Shown here: positions 37,795 to 49,586 of the stretch, piece after piece
Numbering within the stretch: the first letter of the stretch is position 1
Layout of the letters: each line of letters opens with the position of its first letter
Assembly (NCBI RefSeq): GCF_001643305.1
Contig: NZ_LSGW01000072.1
Coordinates: 1 to 57,213 of the forward strand
From: Aeromonas salmonicida subsp. salmonicida
Lineage (GTDB): Bacteria > Pseudomonadota > Gammaproteobacteria > Enterobacterales > Aeromonadaceae
DNA length: 57,213 bases
Reading direction: 5' to 3'
Notes under the pieces: generated by a model
The model's input: only the letters and a program-made list of their open reading frames with translations
The model's database searches: none
Told to the model about the DNA's origin: nothing
Made by a program: the position numbers and the translations under genes

Positions 37795-38715
37795 ATGCAC
37801 AGAATGAATTTACGAGGCGTCGACCTCAACCTGCTGGTGGTGCTCAAGGCCCTGCTGGAGGAACGCAACACCACCAAGGCCGCCGAGCGACTCGCCATGA
37901 GCCAGCCAGCCGTCAGTCGGGCTCTGGCCCGCCTGCGACTGCTCTATGACGATCCCCTGCTGATCCGCACCCCCCTGGGAATGGAGCCTACCGCAAGGGC
38001 ACAGGCACTCTTGCTGCCACTGCGGGAAATACTGCACGACATAGAGCAGACCTTCAGCCAGCCCGAACAGCACGACCCGAGCCAGTTCGAGGGAGTACTG
38101 CGCATCGGTGCCCACACCTATGTGGAATATGTGATGATGCCAAGCCTGCTGGGGCGCCTGCAGCAGCAAGCGCCCAACCTGCGCATCCACATGGTGCCCC
38201 TCAATGCAGATTACGAGGACCAGCTCGACGAAGGGGTTGTCAGCATGGTGATCAGCAAGCAGGACGAGGTACCCGGTCGCTTTCGCCGCATCCCGCTGTT
38301 TGAAGACAAGCTGATCTGCGCCGCCCACAGCAGCCATCCCTTTCAGGGTCAGGTGCTCTGCATAGAGTCTTTCGCCAAGGCACAGCATCTGCTGGTCGCC
38401 CCCCGTGGCAGCGAAGGTGGCATAGTCGATGACCTGCTCGCAGCGCACGGCATGACCCGCCATACCCCCTTGATAGTGCAGAGCTTTCTGGCAGCGCCCT
38501 TCATACTGCCCTATGCCCCCCTGCTGCTGACCTCGCCAGCCAGGGTGCTGCGCCCGCTGATGCCGCTGCTGGATCTGGTGGAGTACGAGACCCGCTTTAC
38601 CCTGCCGACCTTCGAGGTCAGCCTCATCCGCCATCGCCGCGACGACAACCACGCCATGCTCAACTGGTTCGAGTCAGAATTGCATCTCTGGTGCCAATCC
38701 CTCTGCGAGCTATGA
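37795..38715 (+). CDS. LysR-family transcriptional regulator
   Basis: 306 residues. It begins MHRMNLRGVDLNLLVVLKALLEERNTTKAAERLAMSQPAVSRALARLRLLYDDPLLIR in overview, the winged-helix domain (about 8-66) of the NodD/LeuO/NahR-like LysR group. An effector-binding domain follows, with GVLRIGAHTYVEYVMMPSLLGRL at its start. The target and inducer are not evident; no divergent gene lies directly upstream. A start at the second ATG (37804) is also possible, and neither has a good ribosome site. Terminator at 38722-38740. Confidence 0.88.
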   Translation: MHRMNLRGVDLNLLVVLKALLEERNTTKAAERLAMSQPAVSRALARLRLLYDDPLLIRTPLGMEPTARAQALLLPLREILHDIEQTFSQPEQHDPSQFEGVLRIGAHTYVEYVMMPSLLGRLQQQAPNLRIHMVPLNADYEDQLDEGVVSMVISKQDEVPGRFRRIPLFEDKLICAAHSSHPFQGQVLCIESFAKAQHLLVAPRGSEGGIVDDLLAAHGMTRHTPLIVQSFLAAPFILPYAPLLLTSPARVLRPLMPLLDLVEYETRFTLPTFEVSLIRHRRDDNHAMLNWFESELHLWCQSLCEL

Positions 38716-38721
38716 TCCCCT

Positions 38722-38740
38722 CCGGCGCCCCGTGCGCCGG
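38722..38740 (+). terminator. intrinsic terminator
   Basis: CCGGCGC / GCGCCGG, 7-bp stem, 5-base loop, then GCTCTTTTCC; closes the LysR-family gene. Confidence 0.82.
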
Positions 38741-38931
38741 GCTCTTTTCCCCTCGCCACTGCGTTTGACTCTGGCCCTTTGGCTGGCGACTCCCCTGGTA
38801 AAATCCCCCGAGTCGCAGCGCCAGCGTTGCCTTGAGATCGCCACAATGCCAGAATCGGGCCTTTCCTTGATTTCATGTTCAGATCTCAAGTTTCAGCTTT
38901 CAGGGCCCACGCCCGCAGACAAGGACTCCCC

Positions 38932-39282
38932 ATGGCCACCACCCTCTATGGCATCAAGAACTGCGACACCATCAAGAAAGCCCGCAAGTGGCTGGACGAG
39001 GCTGGCATCGACTACCGCTTTCACGACCACAGGGCCGATGGCCTGGATCCCGCCGCGCTGGATAGCTGGCTGGAAAAGCTTGGCTGGGAAGCTCTGCTCA
39101 ACAGCCGTGGCACCACCTTCCGCGCCCTGCCGGATGAAGCAAAGCAGGGGCTGGATACCGCAAAAGCGCGCGCACTGCTGCTGGAACATCCCGCCATGAT
39201 CAAGCGCCCGCTGCTGGATCGGGACGGCGAGCTGACCCTGGGTTTCAAGGCTGATCACTATCAATCCCTCTTCTCTCGTTAA
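38932..39282 (+). CDS. yffB: ArsC/Spx-like protein YffB
   Basis: 116 residues from MATTLYGIKNCDTIKKARKWL (AAGGA 7 bases before the ATG). A thioredoxin-fold ArsC family protein with a single N-terminal cysteine (C11 in KNCDT). The blocks GWEALLNSRGTTFRALP and PAMIKRPLL are shared with E. coli YffB, which binds glutathione weakly; its role is unknown. Located 19 bases before dapE, exactly as yffB-dapE in E. coli. Confidence 0.9.
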   Translation: MATTLYGIKNCDTIKKARKWLDEAGIDYRFHDHRADGLDPAALDSWLEKLGWEALLNSRGTTFRALPDEAKQGLDTAKARALLLEHPAMIKRPLLDRDGELTLGFKADHYQSLFSR

Positions 39283-39292
39283 ACTTTTTTAA

Positions 39293-41111
<1,819 letters not shown>

Positions 41112-41115
<4 letters not shown>

Positions 41116-41258
41116 ATCTCTGGCTGTGGATTGGTTTGCCACTGCTCTTCCTGCTTGGCATGTTTCTCAATGCCATCAAGGACATGAAGCAGCTGGAGAA
41201 ACAGCTGCCCAAATACAAGGACAAGATACGGGAAGTCAAGGATGACGAGGACGACTGA
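41112..41258 (+). CDS. ypfN: YpfN-like small membrane protein (UPF0370)
   Basis: 48 residues. Starts by ATGA overlap with the peptidase stop. One N-terminal membrane helix (WLWIGLPLLFLLGMFLNAI), then KDMKQLEKQL, a basic stretch and an acidic tail VKDDEDD. E. coli YpfN, next to dapE, has the same plan (helix ending in GVLLNVIKDLK and an Asp-rich C-terminus). Function unknown. Terminator 18 bases downstream. Confidence 0.8.
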
Positions 41259-41275
41259 TCGTCCTCTCAGCCCGC

Positions 41276-41300
41276 CAGGGGCGCCACTATGGCGCCCCTG
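41276..41300 (+). terminator. intrinsic terminator after ypfN
   Basis: CAGGGGCGCC / GGCGCCCCTG, 10-bp stem, 5-base loop, then CTGCTTTT. Confidence 0.88.
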
Positions 41301-41537
41301 CTGCTTTTCACGAGGGCGGAATTCTCCCTCCCCATCCTGATGATGGCTCAGTGATCCCGTTCACATAGAACAGGACTTCTTTCTCCCTTCCTTCCCGCCA
41401 TCTTCAAGGTAAAAACCCAGTTCCTGGCAGCACTGAAAATGTAAAAAACTGCAAATAAATGCACAATTAAGCCACACCGCGCCCAACAAACTGCATATAA
41501 TGTGCCTGTTTTGCATTTTGACAGAAGGAGTTCGCCA

Positions 41538-43265
41538 TTGGATGCCGTCACCATCAACAGTTTCTTTTTAGTCGCGGCCTTGTTGGTGGGAGCCAGTGTC
41601 CTGTTGAGCGCGCTCTCCTCTCGCCTTGGTATCCCCATTTTGGTGATATTTCTCGCGGTCGGCATGCTGGCCGGGGAAGATGGGCCGGGGGGCATTCACT
41701 TCGCTGACTACTCGGTCGCCTATCTGGTGGGCAACCTGGCGCTCGCCATCATATTGCTCGACGGCGGCATGCGTACCCGGGTTTCTTCTTTTCGGGTCGC
41801 ACTCTGGCCAGCGCTCTCGCTGGCAACCGTCGGCGTGGCCATCACCACAGGGCTGACCGGTCTGGCCGCCGCCTGGTTGTTCGACCTCAATCTGATGCAG
41901 GGCATGCTGATCGGCGCCATCGTCGGCTCCACCGATGCGGCGGCTGTTTTCTCCCTGCTCGGCGGGCGCAGCCTCAACGAGCGGGTCAGTGCCACCCTGG
42001 AGATAGAGTCCGGCAGCAACGACCCCATGGCGGTGTTTCTCACCGTCACCCTGATCGAAATTCTTGCCACCAACCAACAGGGGCTGGACTGGTTCTTCCT
42101 GCTGCTGCAACTGGGCAAGCAGTTTGGCCTCGGTGCCGGCATAGGTCTGGGCGGCGGCTGGCTGTTGTGGAAACTCATCAACAGCGCCAGGCTGGCTCCG
42201 GGCCTCTATCCCCTGCTGACCGTCAGTGGTGGCCTGCTCATCTTCGCCCTCACCACGGCCATCGGAGGCAGCGGCATACTCGCCATCTATCTCACCGGCC
42301 TGCTGCTCGGCAACCTCTCCCTGCGCAGTCGCAGTACCACGCTGTCGGTACTCGATGGCCTGACCTGGCTCAGCCAGATCGGCATGTTCCTGGTGCTGGG
42401 ACTGCTGGCCTCCCCCCACAAGCTGCTGCCCATCGCCCTGCCGGCGCTGGCACTCGCCGCCTGGATGATACTGTTTGCCCGTCCCGTCTCTGTCTGGATT
42501 GGCCTCTTGCCGTTCAAGAACTTCGCCCCCCGCGAGCGCTGGTTCATCTCCTGGGTGGGGCTGCGCGGCGCCGTGCCCATCATACTGGCGGTCTTCCCCA
42601 TGATGGCCGGGCTGCCCAACGCCCAGCTCTACTTCAATGTCGCCTTCTTCGTGGTGCTGGTCTCCCTCATACTGCAAGGCAGCTCGCTGCCGCTGGCATC
42701 AAAGCTGGCCAGGGTTGAGGTACCGGCACCGCCGTCACCCATCAACCGATCCGGGCTTGAGATAGATCTGGACAGCCAGTGGGAGACCTTCGTCTACCGC
42801 CTCAGCGCCGAGAAGTGGTGCATCGGCTCGCCCCTGCGGGATCTGCGCATGCCCAAGGGTACCCGCATCTGCGCCCTGTTCCGGGATCAGGAGTTGCTGC
42901 ACCCCTCGGGCAGTACCTGCCTGCAATCCAATGACATCCTCTGCGTCATAGGACACGAGCGAGATTTGCCGGCTCTCGGCCAGCTGTTCAGTCAGGCTCC
43001 TGAGCAGGATCTGGGTCCGCGCTTCTTCGGTGACTTCCTGCTGGAGGCGGCCGCCAATATGGTGGACCTGGCTCCGCTCTACGGGCTGGATGTGAGCGAG
43101 GTGGCGGATCAGACACTTGGCGATTTTCTTGCCGACCAGTTGGGCGATAATCTGGTAGTCGGCGATCAGGTCGAATGGCAGGGCCTGATCTGGACAGTGG
43201 CCGAAATGGAAGAGGGCAAGCCCCGCAAGATAGGGGTGCGCTTTCAGGAAGAAGACCCGGTCTGA
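41538..43265 (+). CDS. cvrA: Potassium/proton antiporter CvrA (NhaP2), TTG start
   Basis: 575 residues beginning with TTG ([16 protein letters not shown]), preceded by AGAAGGAG with a 7-base spacer. This matches the E. coli CvrA start (MDATTII). The upstream ATG at 41502 overlaps no ribosome site and adds unrelated residues. About 12-13 membrane helices of the CPA1 family ([53 protein letters not shown]), then a cytoplasmic TrkA-C-like domain (about 395-485) and a C-terminal domain. It exports K+ (or Na+) in exchange for protons, protecting against hyperosmotic and pH stress. Confidence 0.93.
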   Translation: MDAVTINSFFLVAALLVGASVLLSALSSRLGIPILVIFLAVGMLAGEDGPGGIHFADYSVAYLVGNLALAIILLDGGMRTRVSSFRVALWPALSLATVGVAITTGLTGLAAAWLFDLNLMQGMLIGAIVGSTDAAAVFSLLGGRSLNERVSATLEIESGSNDPMAVFLTVTLIEILATNQQGLDWFFLLLQLGKQFGLGAGIGLGGGWLLWKLINSARLAPGLYPLLTVSGGLLIFALTTAIGGSGILAIYLTGLLLGNLSLRSRSTTLSVLDGLTWLSQIGMFLVLGLLASPHKLLPIALPALALAAWMILFARPVSVWIGLLPFKNFAPRERWFISWVGLRGAVPIILAVFPMMAGLPNAQLYFNVAFFVVLVSLILQGSSLPLASKLARVEVPAPPSPINRSGLEIDLDSQWETFVYRLSAEKWCIGSPLRDLRMPKGTRICALFRDQELLHPSGSTCLQSNDILCVIGHERDLPALGQLFSQAPEQDLGPRFFGDFLLEAAANMVDLAPLYGLDVSEVADQTLGDFLADQLGDNLVVGDQVEWQGLIWTVAEMEEGKPRKIGVRFQEEDPV

Positions 43266-43306
43266 CGCACATCGTCTGACCCGCCTTTGCGAGCAGGGAG
43301 TTCATT

Positions 43307-44410
43307 ATGCCTTACCAAACCGAGTTGTCTGGCCTGCAACCCCCTTTTCCCAATCTGGGATTGATAGAGGGATTCTTTGGCAAGGGCTGGAGCTGGGAAG
43401 CCCGCGCCCGCTACGCTCAATGGCTGCCACGCCACGGCTACGGCTTCTACATCTATGCCCCGAAAGAAGATGGCTATCTGCGCAAGCACTGGGCCCTGCC
43501 CTGGCCAGAAGCCGAGCTCGAGGCTCTGCGCCAGCTGGCCCGCCAGTGCCGCGACAACGGCCTCGCCTTCGGGGTGGGCTTGAGCCCCATGGGTGCCCAC
43601 CACGACTATGATCGCAAGCGCCCGGCCCTGTTGGAGAAGGTGCGCCTCATCGACGAAGCGCTGCAGCCTGACATACTGGCTGTGCTGTTCGACGACATGA
43701 AGGGGGATACCCCGGATCTGGCCCACCACCAGCTCACCATAGCCCACGACATTGCGGCCCACAGCAAGGCCGGCCGTCTCATCTTCTGCCCCAGCTACTA
43801 CTCCACGGATCCCGTGCTGGAAAAGGTGTTCGGCGCCATGCCCCCCCGCTATCTGGAGGATATAGGCCAGCAACTCGACCGCCGTTTCGAGATCTTCTGG
43901 ACAGGCCCCAGGGTCTGCTCCAGCGAATACCCGGCCCCCCACCTCAAACAGGTGACCGAGCTGCTCGGGCGCAAACCCTTTTTGTGGGACAACTACCCGG
44001 TCAACGATGGTAGCAAGGCCAGCAGCTTCCTGCACCTGCGCGCCTTCGAGAATCGTCCGGCAGAACTTGTGGAGCTGGTCGCGGGCCACGCAGTCAACCC
44101 CATGAAGCAGGCGGCGCTCTCTGTGCTGCCGCTCGCCACCCTGCCCATGAGCTACCGGCTCGGCAAGCAGTATGATGCTGACAAGGCGCTGCACGCCTCC
44201 CTCAATGCCACCTGCGGGCCGCAGATTTCGGCGATGATAGAGGCAGACCTGCCGCTGTTTCAGGACATGGGGCTGGCCCTGCTCACCCAGGAGCAGATCG
44301 CCCATCTCAAGCGCCGTTACCTGCCGTTTCAGGATCAGGTGTGTGTAAACGAAATCTTGCGCTGGCTGGCCGGTGAATATGTGTTTGATCCTGACTGCCT
44401 GACCGACTGA
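43307..44410 (+). CDS. GH84-type beta-N-acetylglucosaminidase (O-GlcNAcase-like)
   Basis: 367 residues, GGGAG 6 bases before the ATG. The barrel start LGLIEGFFGKGWSWEARARY and YIYAPKEDGYLRKHW match GH84 catalytic domains. The adjacent acids D129/D130 in LFDDMKGD are the catalytic pair of the family. GH84 enzymes remove N-acetylglucosamine from glycoproteins (bacterial O-GlcNAcase homologues, clostridial NagJ/NagH) by substrate-assisted catalysis. There is no signal peptide and no accessory carbohydrate-binding domain, so a cytoplasmic role is expected. It sits between two cation/proton antiporters with short gaps; its link to them is unexplained. Confidence 0.85.
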   Translation: MPYQTELSGLQPPFPNLGLIEGFFGKGWSWEARARYAQWLPRHGYGFYIYAPKEDGYLRKHWALPWPEAELEALRQLARQCRDNGLAFGVGLSPMGAHHDYDRKRPALLEKVRLIDEALQPDILAVLFDDMKGDTPDLAHHQLTIAHDIAAHSKAGRLIFCPSYYSTDPVLEKVFGAMPPRYLEDIGQQLDRRFEIFWTGPRVCSSEYPAPHLKQVTELLGRKPFLWDNYPVNDGSKASSFLHLRAFENRPAELVELVAGHAVNPMKQAALSVLPLATLPMSYRLGKQYDADKALHASLNATCGPQISAMIEADLPLFQDMGLALLTQEQIAHLKRRYLPFQDQVCVNEILRWLAGEYVFDPDCLTD

Positions 44411-44442
44411 GACAAGCCACGCCAGATGCCACAGGAGGCTGC

Positions 44443-45651
44443 ATGGACGCATCCCTGATCTACCAGAACCTGGCGGTGCTTGCCGCCTTCTTGCTGATCT
44501 ACAGCCTGCTCGCAGGTCGCTTCGAATCCAGATTGATCAATGGCCCCTTGCTGTTCCTGCTGATGGGCTGGCTGCTGGGGCCAGGCGGGCTCGGTCTGAT
44601 GTCACTCTCGGTCGACAGCGAGGGGATAAAGCTGCTGGCAGAGCTCACCCTGGTCATAGTGCTGTTCAATGACGCCGCCAACACCAACTGGCAAGTATTG
44701 GCAGCCAACCGCGCCCTCCCCATACGATTGCTGCTCATCGGCCTGCCACTCACCCTGCTGGGGGGCACCCTGTTCGGCCTCTGGCTCTACCCGGATCTGC
44801 CGCTGCTGGAGCTGGCCATCCTCTCCACCATTCTCGCCCCCACAGATGCGGCGCTCGGCAAGGCCGTGGTCAGCAATCCGGCCGTGCCCGCGCCCATCAG
44901 GGAGGGGCTCAATCAGGAGAGCGGCCTCAACGACGGTATCTGCGTGCCAGTGCTCTTGCTGCTGCTCGCCCTCATCGCCCCCACCGAACAACACGCCGGC
45001 ACGGGCATGCTGGCCATAACCTTGCTGCTGGAAGAGATAGGCATAGGCCTGCTGGTGGCCCTGGTGCTCACCAGCCTCACCATACGGCTGCTGAAAACCT
45101 CCTACCTCAACGGCTGGCAACTGCCGCTCTGGCGCCAGCTCACCATGCCAGGGCTGGCCCTGCTCTGCTTTGCGCTTGCCCAGACCCTGGGGGGCAGCGG
45201 TTTTATCGCCGCCTTCGTCGGGGGTCTCTTGATGGGCCGCAGACTGGGGGATCACAAACACGCTTACATGGATAGCTGCGAAGGGTATGGGGACCTGCTC
45301 TCCGTGGTGATCTGGATGGTGTTCGGCGCCACCCTGATGCCCATGCTGCCGGATCTGCTGCACTGGCAATACTGGCTCTATGCCGTCGCCAGCCTGACCC
45401 TGCTGCGCATGCTGCCGGTCTGGCTGAGCCTGCTGGGGACAGGACTAAAACCCGAGTTGATACTCTTCATCGGATGGTTCGGACCAAGGGGGCTCGCCAG
45501 CATTGTCTTTGCCGTCATGGTGTTGCAACACGAGCCAGCGCTGCTGGGACAAGAACCCATCATAGCCACTGTGCTTTGCACCATCATACTGAGCGTCATC
45601 TTGCACGGTATCAGTGCCAACCCCTGGGTCAGGCGCTTCAAGACGGCGTAA
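44443..45651 (+). CDS. Cation/proton antiporter, CPA1 family
   Basis: 402 residues, AGGAGG 5 bases before the ATG, with about 11-12 membrane helices. Signature blocks: LAPTDAALGKAVVSNP, LNQESGLNDGICVPVLLLL (the acidic site helix) and GWFGPRGLASIVFAVMVLQ. These fit NhaP-like Na+(K+)/H+ antiporters without the long cytoplasmic tail seen in cvrA. It starts 32 bases after the GH84 gene, so they may share a transcript. Closed by a strong hairpin. Confidence 0.88.
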   Translation: MDASLIYQNLAVLAAFLLIYSLLAGRFESRLINGPLLFLLMGWLLGPGGLGLMSLSVDSEGIKLLAELTLVIVLFNDAANTNWQVLAANRALPIRLLLIGLPLTLLGGTLFGLWLYPDLPLLELAILSTILAPTDAALGKAVVSNPAVPAPIREGLNQESGLNDGICVPVLLLLLALIAPTEQHAGTGMLAITLLLEEIGIGLLVALVLTSLTIRLLKTSYLNGWQLPLWRQLTMPGLALLCFALAQTLGGSGFIAAFVGGLLMGRRLGDHKHAYMDSCEGYGDLLSVVIWMVFGATLMPMLPDLLHWQYWLYAVASLTLLRMLPVWLSLLGTGLKPELILFIGWFGPRGLASIVFAVMVLQHEPALLGQEPIIATVLCTIILSVILHGISANPWVRRFKTA

Positions 45652-45718
45652 ATACCCGACAGTGGCCAAAGGTATGGCAGAGGGGATAAACAACCTCATC
45701 ACCATTGCGGTATAAAAC

Positions 45719-45746
45719 AATACCCCCAGTCAGGACTGGGGGTATT
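45719..45746. terminator. bidirectional terminator
   Basis: AATACCCCCAGT / ACTGGGGGTATT, 12-bp stem, 4-base loop. Between the antiporter and the convergent DUF1460 gene; TTGTTTTA follows on the minus strand. Confidence 0.88.
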
Positions 45747-45832
45747 GTGGATAGACCAAGACATGTATGAGCGGCGCATTTCAAGGTGCCATGACAATCA
45801 CGGCTGACCTGGTCCCCTAGTGGCCGCCCTCA

Positions 45833-46625
45833 TCATGACCGGATATTGCCCTCTGTTGCGCGGTAAACCAGAATGCCCGGCTTGTTTTTCACATAGTCAA
45901 TAAAAGGCGAATCCACTACCTTCATATTCGTCGAAACAGAAGAGGCATTGCGAAGTACGGGGCCATTTTCACCCCGAATGAAAATACCGGTATGGGTCAC
46001 ATCCAGACCGGCAATATTGGTATAGATACCGATATAATCGCCATCTTCCAGCAAGCTCAGCATGTCTTCGTCCACGCGATCACCAGGAATATAAGTGATG
46101 TCGCGGTCCTTCACCGCCAGCCCCGGAATATAGTGACTGCCATCTTCTTTTTGATTCAATACTTTGGCGGCGGTCACCACATAGTTGCCGACCAGATGGG
46201 TCACATCCTTCACCTGATTGCCACCATGGACCCAATCAGAGAAAAAATGCTTTCTAGTCAGGTAGTTGACTTCACCATTTACATAACGAGTGTACATGAC
46301 ATTCTCGATGAAATTATGCACACTCGTTGAGTGTCGCAGTGACTCAACGTAATCCAGATAGGTGAAGCAATCCAGCTCACCAAAATCCACCACCAGTTTT
46401 TCCTGCCGGTCGCTCGATCCCACCAGGCGATTGGCAACATAAGGATTCTCGAGAAACAGTTGCGAGAAATCCTTTATTGACTGACCCGGTGCCACATTCT
46501 GATGTTGAGCAAACATCCTGGTGAGTTGCTGCTCCTTTAATATTGTAAAAATCCAGGTTTTTCCCGTTGCCGGCCGCAACCCCGCCAGAAAAAGCGAGCA
46601 AAGCGGCGCCTATAACCTTCACCAT
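45833..46625 (-). pseudogene. DUF1460-family (amidase-like) exported protein, frameshifted near the signal peptide
   Basis: The main frame (46579 down to 45833) shows the DUF1460 pattern: FLENPYVANRLVG, KLVVDFGELDCFTYLDYVESL (catalytic-type Cys in DCFTY), HTGIFIRG (His). Relatives are N-acetylmuramoyl-L-alanine amidase-like or peptidoglycan-active proteins. The frame lacks its own start with a ribosome site. Upstream, in the other frame, a signal peptide starts at 46625 (MVKVIGAALLAFSGGVAAGN, AAGGA 9 bases upstream). The frames meet at a run of five A (46558-46562, T on the plus strand). One A fewer would join signal peptide and mature protein as NGKTWIFTILKEQQLTRM. So either one-base insertion or sequencing error. 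Confidence 0.75.
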
Positions 46626-46988
46626 TGAGTACCATCCTTGACCATAAAAACGAGCTGCAGGGGGTACCCCTGTCGCGAACAGAGTCGACAATATGCATCT
46701 AATGCCATTCGAGACTGATGAATTAAGGGCCGATTGAAAACAAAAAAAATGTAAGTAAATGTACCCGGCTTACCAGATATTGGCCTGATACAAACTCACT
46801 CTGGTATGAATACCCGCTGGTGGAAAATAACCTCGATGGCTACCAAACAGAGAAGCCCCGACACGGCCGGGGCTTCTCTGTTGGCTTTCGTTTTGGGTTT
46901 TCGTTGCTCGTCATGGCCTTGCTGTCACTGTCTGACGAGACACGTTACCCGCCCCATCACGGGACTGCGTTCACTGGCCGACAGGCAC
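46626..46988. other. intergenic region with a long hairpin
   Basis: About 360 bases between the DUF1460 gene and the convergently placed RhtB gene end. AT-rich to about 46800, then the hairpin at 46846-46882. No credible coding frame. Confidence 0.55.
46846..46882. terminator. 15-bp hairpin with no gene directly upstream
   Basis: AACAGAGAAGCCCCG / CGGGGCTTCTCTGTT, 15-bp perfect stem, 7-base loop. It is followed on the plus strand by a T-interrupted tract (GGCTTTCGTTTTGGGTTTT). It may terminate a short plus-strand transcript, or be the far terminator of the RhtB gene. Confidence 0.55.
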
Positions 46989-47621
46989 TCAGCCGAGCGC
47001 CAGCCAGACACCGACACCGAACATCAGGGAACCGGCGATCTGGTTCATCAGGGTCACATTGCCGCTCTTGGCGAGGAAGTGGCGCAGGGTACGGCCACCG
47101 CCCGCGTAGAGCAGCAGACAGGAGAACTCGATCACCAGGATCAGGGCCACCAGGGCACTGATCTGGGGCGTCATCGGCTTGGCTGCATTGATGAAAGGAG
47201 GCAGCAGGGAGACCATGAAGGCCCACCCCTTGGGATTGGCGATGGCAGTGACAAAACCCTGCATGGCCAGACCAAGGGGGCGTGTCTCCTGTCCGGCCGA
47301 CAGATCCGCCGGTATGGCCATCTTGCCTTTGGCCTGCCACATCTGGATGCCGAGCCAGATGAGATAGGCGCCACCCACGTATTTGAAGGCAGAGAAGAGC
47401 GCCGGATAGTTGAGCATGACAGCCGCCACTCCGATCACCGACAGCACAGAGACCAGCGCGACCCCGACCAGTTCACCCCACATCATGTGGAGGGTACGGC
47501 GCACCCCCAGACTCATGCCGAGGGTCATCGCCAGCGTCATGCACATGCCGGGGGTAACAGAGACAAAAAAGAACGTAGGCACAAACAGCGCCAGAATCGC
47601 GGGATCAATCCAGTCGGACAC
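46989..47621 (-). CDS. LysE/RhtB-family amino-acid exporter, GTG start
   Basis: 210 residues starting GTG (SDWIDPAILALFVPTFFFVSVTPG), with GGAGGT 5 bases upstream. The earlier in-frame ATG at 47663 lies 14 codons before, in sequence unlike the family. Six membrane helices. The family mark F-x-V-x-x-x-P-G-P is present as VSVTPGMCM (Met instead of Pro), followed by GMSLGVRRTLHMM. It exports homoserine/threonine-type amino acids or related small molecules. Its substrate cannot be told. Confidence 0.87.
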   Translation of the reverse strand: MSDWIDPAILALFVPTFFFVSVTPGMCMTLAMTLGMSLGVRRTLHMMWGELVGVALVSVLSVIGVAAVMLNYPALFSAFKYVGGAYLIWLGIQMWQAKGKMAIPADLSAGQETRPLGLAMQGFVTAIANPKGWAFMVSLLPPFINAAKPMTPQISALVALILVIEFSCLLLYAGGGRTLRHFLAKSGNVTLMNQIAGSLMFGVGVWLALG

Positions 47622-47786
47622 ACTACACCTCCATGGTAACAAGCTTGAGATCTTGCCTATCACACTCTTTTAACACAAGAAAAAACCTTTTCGTTCAGCA
47701 TGATTTCAGCAATAAAAACCCTGTGACAATAGTTGTCGCGCCTGTGTAATATGCCGCCTCACTCCTCTTTTGGGTTAGGACCTGCC

Positions 47787-49409
47787 ATGTCGTTGAGTAA
47801 CCTGTCCATCCGTCTTCAAGTGCTTGTTCCACTCCTGCTCGCCAGCCTCTTGATGGTCCTGATGGCCGGGATCAGCAAGCAGGAGATAGACAGCGCCATT
47901 GCGGACATGAACCAGACCACCACCAGTGTGACGCGCCACAAGGACGACATCGCTGCCCTGATCCACGCCACCTACCGGATGCGCACCAACGCCATCTATG
48001 GCCTGTACGATCCGGCGCGCTTCGCCCAGTTGCCAAACGATCTCAATGCGGCGGAACAGGAAATAGGGACCATCTTGTCCCGACTGGTGATCTCAGGTGC
48101 CGAGCAGGACAACAGCCAGGTGGCCGCCAGCCTGCAGGCTTATCTCGGCCACACCCGCAACAACATGCTGCCGCTGCTGGCCCAGAAACATCAGGGAGGT
48201 GGCGATGCCGCCGCCTACGAGCAGTCACGGCTGCGTTTTCGTGAGCTGGGGGAGCAGTTGATCAAGCAGATCGATACCATGTCAGCGCGCATCAACCAGC
48301 TGATCCAGACCGAAATTGCCGAGGAAGAGGCGCACTACAACGCCACCCTGTTGCGAACCCTGCTGATGATGAGTGCCACCCTGATAGCGGCGCTGCTCGG
48401 TGGCTGGTGGTTGTCCGGCCAGATAGTCCGCCCCATAGGCCAGTTGCAGGAGGTGATGCGCGCCGTCGCCCAGGGGCGCTTCAACGTGCGGGCCAACGCC
48501 GATGGCAGCAACGAACTGAGCCAGCTGGCCAAAGATATCAACCAGACACTGACGCAGCTTGGCAGCACAATCCACACCCTGACCGGTATCAGCGGCAACG
48601 TGGCCTCTGCCGCCACCGAGCTCGCCGCCGTCATGACCCAGTCCGAGACCAATGCCCAGCAGCAGCGCAGCGAGACAGAACAGGTGGCCTCCGCCGTGAC
48701 CGAGCTGGCCAGCACGGCCGACAACGTCAACCACAACGCCGCCCTGGCAGATGGGCTGGCGCGGGATGCCAATAGCCGGGTCGAACAGGGGCTGGCTCTG
48801 TTCGCGGAGAGTATCGCTGCCAACAGCCGCATGGCGGGCAGCCTGGAAAGCGCCGCCGCCGTGGTGGCGCGCCTCAAGTCCCAGTCCGAGCAGATCGGCA
48901 AGGTGATCGAAGTGATCCAGAGCATCTCGGAGCAGACCAACCTGCTGGCCCTGAATGCCGCCATCGAGGCTGCTCGCGCCGGCGAAACCGGTCGCGGCTT
49001 CGCGGTCGTGGCCGACGAGGTACGCCTGCTGGCGGCCCGCACGCAGGACTCCACCAAGGAGATCCAGACCATCATAGAGCAGTTGCAGAGCCAGTCCCAA
49101 TCCGCCAACAACGGCATGCAGGAGACCCTCACCATCCTTGAGCACAACCAGCAGCTCTCCGGCGAGGTGCAGGCGCTGCTCGGTGGCATCACGGAGGCGG
49201 TCAACCAGATCAATGGCGCCAATGCCCAGGTGGCCACCGCCGCCGAAGAGCAGTCGTGCGTCACCGCCGACATCAACCGCAACATCACCAATATTTACGA
49301 AATAGTGAACCAGAGTGTGGCCGGCATCAGCCAGAGTGCCGCCGCCAGTCACGAACTGTCACAGCTCGCCGAGCTGCAGCGCAAACAGCTGGCCCAGTTC
49401 CAGTTGTGA
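47787..49409 (+). CDS. Methyl-accepting chemotaxis protein
   Basis: 540 residues from [21 protein letters not shown] (AGGA 6 bases upstream). Membrane helix about 10-30, helical bundle sensor (four-helix type, about 31-190), membrane helix about 205-222, HAMP ([21 protein letters not shown]) and signalling domain with tip [43 protein letters not shown] second chemoreceptor in the window, unrelated in its sensor domain to the one at 23.2 kb. No CheR-binding pentapeptide. Closed by a strong terminator. Confidence 0.92.
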   Translation: MSLSNLSIRLQVLVPLLLASLLMVLMAGISKQEIDSAIADMNQTTTSVTRHKDDIAALIHATYRMRTNAIYGLYDPARFAQLPNDLNAAEQEIGTILSRLVISGAEQDNSQVAASLQAYLGHTRNNMLPLLAQKHQGGGDAAAYEQSRLRFRELGEQLIKQIDTMSARINQLIQTEIAEEEAHYNATLLRTLLMMSATLIAALLGGWWLSGQIVRPIGQLQEVMRAVAQGRFNVRANADGSNELSQLAKDINQTLTQLGSTIHTLTGISGNVASAATELAAVMTQSETNAQQQRSETEQVASAVTELASTADNVNHNAALADGLARDANSRVEQGLALFAESIAANSRMAGSLESAAAVVARLKSQSEQIGKVIEVIQSISEQTNLLALNAAIEAARAGETGRGFAVVADEVRLLAARTQDSTKEIQTIIEQLQSQSQSANNGMQETLTILEHNQQLSGEVQALLGGITEAVNQINGANAQVATAAEEQSCVTADINRNITNIYEIVNQSVAGISQSAAASHELSQLAELQRKQLAQFQL

Positions 49410-49428
49410 CGTCCGCTTGCGCGATCGA

Positions 49429-49458
49429 CACAAAGGCCCCGCTTGCGGGGCCTTTGTG
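49429..49458 (+). terminator. intrinsic terminator
   Basis: CACAAAGGCCCCGC / GCGGGGCCTTTGTG, 14-bp stem, 2-base loop; closes the chemoreceptor gene. Confidence 0.9.
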
Positions 49459-49586
49459 TTAATGAATGGACACATTTGTTATTGTTTTAAACGGCTTTTT
49501 TATAATGTGGCTTCATTGGGGGCTGGGCTGGCGCACCAAATGTGAGTATGGTAGAGGCACGTCACTTCCCCTCACATGAGATCACC

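Noticed and set aside
46806..46882. A frame starting MNTRWWKITSM with two Trp codons just before a strong hairpin, resembling a trp leader/attenuator.
   Set aside because: The frame has no stop near the hairpin, and no trp biosynthesis gene follows; the hairpin is better seen as a terminator.
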